From NCBI RefSeq assembly GCF_003353055.1, contig NZ_QKWJ01000044.1, positions 1 through 59,684 of the forward strand: a stretch of 59,684 bases of DNA, given 5' to 3'. A model generated the notes under the pieces. The model did not search any database and was not told where the DNA came from. It saw only the letters and a program-made list of their open reading frames with translations. This DNA is from Cupriavidus lacunae (GTDB taxonomy: Bacteria > Pseudomonadota > Gammaproteobacteria > Burkholderiales > Burkholderiaceae). The translations under genes and the position numbers were made by a program. Below are positions 58,591 through 59,684 of this stretch, piece after piece (within the stretch, counting starts at the first letter, position 1; each line of letters opens with the position of its first letter).

Positions 58591-58620
58591 AAAAGCGCCG
58601 CGGGGACGCCCCCGCGGCGC
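58591..58620 (-). terminator. Strong terminator of the two-peptide unit
   Basis: A perfect 10-bp stem, GCGCCGCGGG (58595-58604) and CCCGCGGCGC (58611-58620), with TTTT on the minus strand (58591-58594), 21 bases after the stop of the first-listed peptide gene. It separates peptide transcription from the TolC-type gene. Confidence 0.85.
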
Positions 58621-58641
58621 AGCGCCATCTCAACAACCTTC

Positions 58642-58911
58642 TCAACGATAGATGTTGTTGCTGGCGTTCTGGTTGGTATCCACATGCGAATTGACATGGT
58701 CGAGGAAGGCCGAGCCATTGCCGTTCAGATTGGTCACGGACTGCATCTGCGCGATTTCCTGCTTGGCGGTGATGCTGCCGTCGAACGCAAGCTTGATCGG
58801 CGCATACACAGCGGCGAAGGGCAGATAGGCCAGGCCGCCGCGCACAGCGTGCATGCGCTTGCTGTCGAGGGTTTCGGTGGCGGACAGGTCTTTGATGGTC
58901 AGCGTGGTCAT
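58642..58911 (-). CDS. Double-glycine-leader peptide precursor, second of tandem pair (89 aa)
   Basis: The leader of 26 residues begins MTTLTIKDLSATETLD and ends HAVRGG; the core begins LAYLPFAAVYAPIKLAFDGS. The C-terminal half contains QSVTNLNGNGSAFLDHV and ends NQNASNNIYR, rich in Asn. About 70% identical by eye to the neighbouring 89-aa peptide, with the central 21 residues unchanged. No Cys is present, so disulfides or lanthionines are excluded. GGAG precedes the ATG. It lacks its own sigma-54 element and is probably co-transcribed from 59319-59333. Confidence 0.85.
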   Translation of the reverse strand: MTTLTIKDLSATETLDSKRMHAVRGGLAYLPFAAVYAPIKLAFDGSITAKQEIAQMQSVTNLNGNGSAFLDHVNSHVDTNQNASNNIYR

Positions 58912-58969
58912 GATGGTCTCCGGTATCGGTAGTCAGTGCTTCGGTTCAGTCTGCTGGCGGAGCGAGGGC

Positions 58970-59239
58970 TCAGCCGAAGATGTTGTTGGTGCCGTTCTGG
59001 TTGGTGTGCACGTCGGACTTGACGTGGTCCAGGAAGGCCGAGCCATTGCCGTTCAGGTTGGTGACGCTCTGCATCTGCGCGATGTCCTGCACCGCGGTGA
59101 TGCTCTTGTCGAACGACAGGTTCAGCGGCTGGAATACCGGCATAAACGGCAGCAGGGCGCGGCCGCCGCGTACGGCGAGCATGCCCTTGCGGTCCAGGGT
59201 GTCGATGGTGGTCAGGTCGGTAATGGTCAGCGTGGTCAT
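58970..59239 (-). CDS. Double-glycine-leader peptide precursor, first of tandem pair (89 aa)
   Basis: Same length and layout as its neighbour: leader beginning MTTLTITDLTTIDTLD and ending LAVRGG, core beginning RALLPFMPVFQPLNLSFDKS, the shared QSVTNLNGNGSAFLDHV, and a tail ending NQNGTNNIFG. AGGAGC lies nine bases before ATG 59239; the longer upstream frame is not coding. A -24/-12 promoter is 80 bases upstream. The mature product would be 63 aa with a mixed hydrophobic N-terminus and Asn-rich C-terminus. The function could be a microcin-like toxin, signal or matrix component. Confidence 0.85.
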   Translation of the reverse strand: MTTLTITDLTTIDTLDRKGMLAVRGGRALLPFMPVFQPLNLSFDKSITAVQDIAQMQSVTNLNGNGSAFLDHVKSDVHTNQNGTNNIFG

Positions 59240-59318
59240 GATGAGCTCCTGGTAGAGGAAGGTGTTGCCTTGGTTGGTTTCGAGCATCGGGTTGGTGTCG
59301 CGCTCAGGAGGTACTAAC

Positions 59319-59333
59319 GCAGGGAGCGTGCCA
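59319..59333 (-). promoter_or_regulatory. Sigma-54 (-24/-12) promoter of the two-peptide unit
   Basis: On the minus strand TGGCACGCTCCCTGC: matches TGGCACG-N4-TTGC except for C instead of the first T of TTGC, with GG and GC ten bases apart. Expected start near 59307, about 68 bases before the first peptide ATG. The gap 59240-59615 has no gene. Confidence 0.8.
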
Positions 59334-59408
59334 GCAGCGGTGCCATGACCATCGGGGGCGCCGAAGTGCCTGTAAACACGGGGGTTTTTCGCTTTATGCC
59401 GTGCGGCC

Positions 59409-59501
59409 GGGGGCTGTGGGGTGGGATTGAGGAAGGTTGTGGTGACGGGGGGGTGCCAACAGATGGGGGGGCTGTGTTGGGTGGGGGGCGACACTGGGGG
59501 G
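59409..59501 (+). other. G-run-rich tract, possible G-quadruplex
   Basis: At least eight runs of three to seven G on the plus strand within 93 bases (for example 59409-59413, 59418-59421, 59447-59453, 59465-59471). It lies upstream of the sigma-54 promoter of the two-peptide unit, where an activator would bind. Confidence 0.5.
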
Positions 59502-59562
59502 CTCTCGATTGCGATGGCGTCGGTGATTGACGGCCCTGGTTTCGCCCCTAAAGGGGCGAGTC

Positions 59563-59684
59563 GGGCCTGTACGGGATTTTGTGTGTAGGGCATAACATGT
59601 CGACAAGGAGCATGTATGCCACGCAAACCAAAAGCCACACCCCGGGACCTTCCGAGCATCCCCAAGGAGCTAATTGATCAGCTC
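59563..59684 (+). mobile_element. Left end of an IS256-family insertion sequence
   Basis: A terminal-repeat-like stretch beginning GGGCCTGTACGGGATTTTGT (59563) and continuing GTGTAGGGC precedes a transposase start. A perfect small palindrome (TCGCCCCT/AGGGGCGA, 59542-59559) lies just outside. The element runs off the window, so the right end and target duplication are not visible. Exact left border inferred from IS256-type ends. Confidence 0.65.
59616..59684 (+). CDS. IS256-family transposase, N-terminal fragment (cut by window edge)
   Basis: Twenty-three codons from ATG 59616 (AAGGAG upstream): MPRKPKATPRDLPSIPKELI, then DQL. This matches the N-terminus I recall for IS256-family (mutator-type) transposases of Burkholderiaceae; the catalytic DDE part lies outside. 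An ATG at 59612 is in another frame. Confidence 0.65.
   Translation, partial: MPRKPKATPRDLPSIPKELIDQL

Noticed and set aside
58642..59239. The tandem peptides as lanthipeptides or other Cys-modified products.
   Set aside because: They contain no Cys, and no modifying enzyme (LanM, radical SAM, YcaO) is encoded in the locus.
44992..59562. The idea that the peptide locus is an island integrated at the tRNA-Arg gene.
   Set aside because: Integration normally uses the tRNA 3' end, which faces left (44992), away from the locus. No repeat of the tRNA end was seen near 59.5 kb, and no integrase is present.

Overview
The window is GC-rich (roughly two thirds G+C by eye) and densely coded. Gene content points to a Burkholderiaceae beta-proteobacterium, most likely Cupriavidus or close to Ralstonia: PrpC end, AcnA, a DUF2863 protein, HtpG, ParC/ParE, Uup, LctP and BenE. 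No marker here fixes the species.

Layout. 1-4.3 kb: end of prpC, a secreted MliC-like protein, acnA, a tiny membrane protein. 4.4-13.4 kb: DUF2863, a TrmB-like methyltransferase, an orphan family-5 solute-binding protein, a spermidine-synthase-like/TPR pair, a cysteine-synthase-like PLP enzyme, and a two-gene operon of a degenerate HPr-like protein plus a second spermidine-synthase-like protein, then DUF1275. 13.4-16.1 kb: a broken universal stress gene, an ArsR regulator with a 26-bp palindromic operator next to a SRPBCC::GST fusion gene, a 165-bp palindromic MITE-like element, and a DNA-deoxyinosine glycosylase. 16.2-25.8 kb: htpG, then a MocR regulator divergent from a seven-gene run (AlaX-like editing protein, LysE exporter, DMT exporter, RidA, DHCW cupin, aminotransferase, GST) that looks like an amino-acid catabolism, detoxification and export operon. 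26-42 kb: lactate permease, ABC exporter, split chromate transporter, parC / lytic transglycosylase / parE, MFS transporter, Uup with a separate candidate sRNA upstream, and benE broken by an in-frame amber codon. 42.5-45 kb: SMR pump, HigBA toxin-antitoxin pair with its operator, RcnB-like and small secreted proteins, tRNA-Arg(CCT).

The most interesting part is 45.4-59.3 kb: a peptide-export locus. Three small genes encode precursors with double-glycine type leaders (ending VRGG or VRGAGG). Two of them (89 aa each, about 70% identical by eye) are adjacent; the third (97 aa) lies at the other end of the locus. The export machinery is a C39-peptidase ABC transporter carrying two cyclic-nucleotide-binding-like domains, an HlyD-type adaptor, a TolC/NodT-type outer-membrane factor and a parvulin-type PPIase. 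Regulation appears to be two-layered: a sigma-54 activator (GAFTGA) is the last gene of the export operon and a good -24/-12 promoter precedes each peptide unit, while a PP2C phosphatase and a tandem-FHA membrane protein suggest control by Ser/Thr phosphorylation. No kinase is in the window. Both peptide units end in their own terminator. The window closes in the left end of an IS256-family insertion sequence.

All functions are read from sequence motifs and remembered family features. No database search was run, and identities are by-eye estimates.
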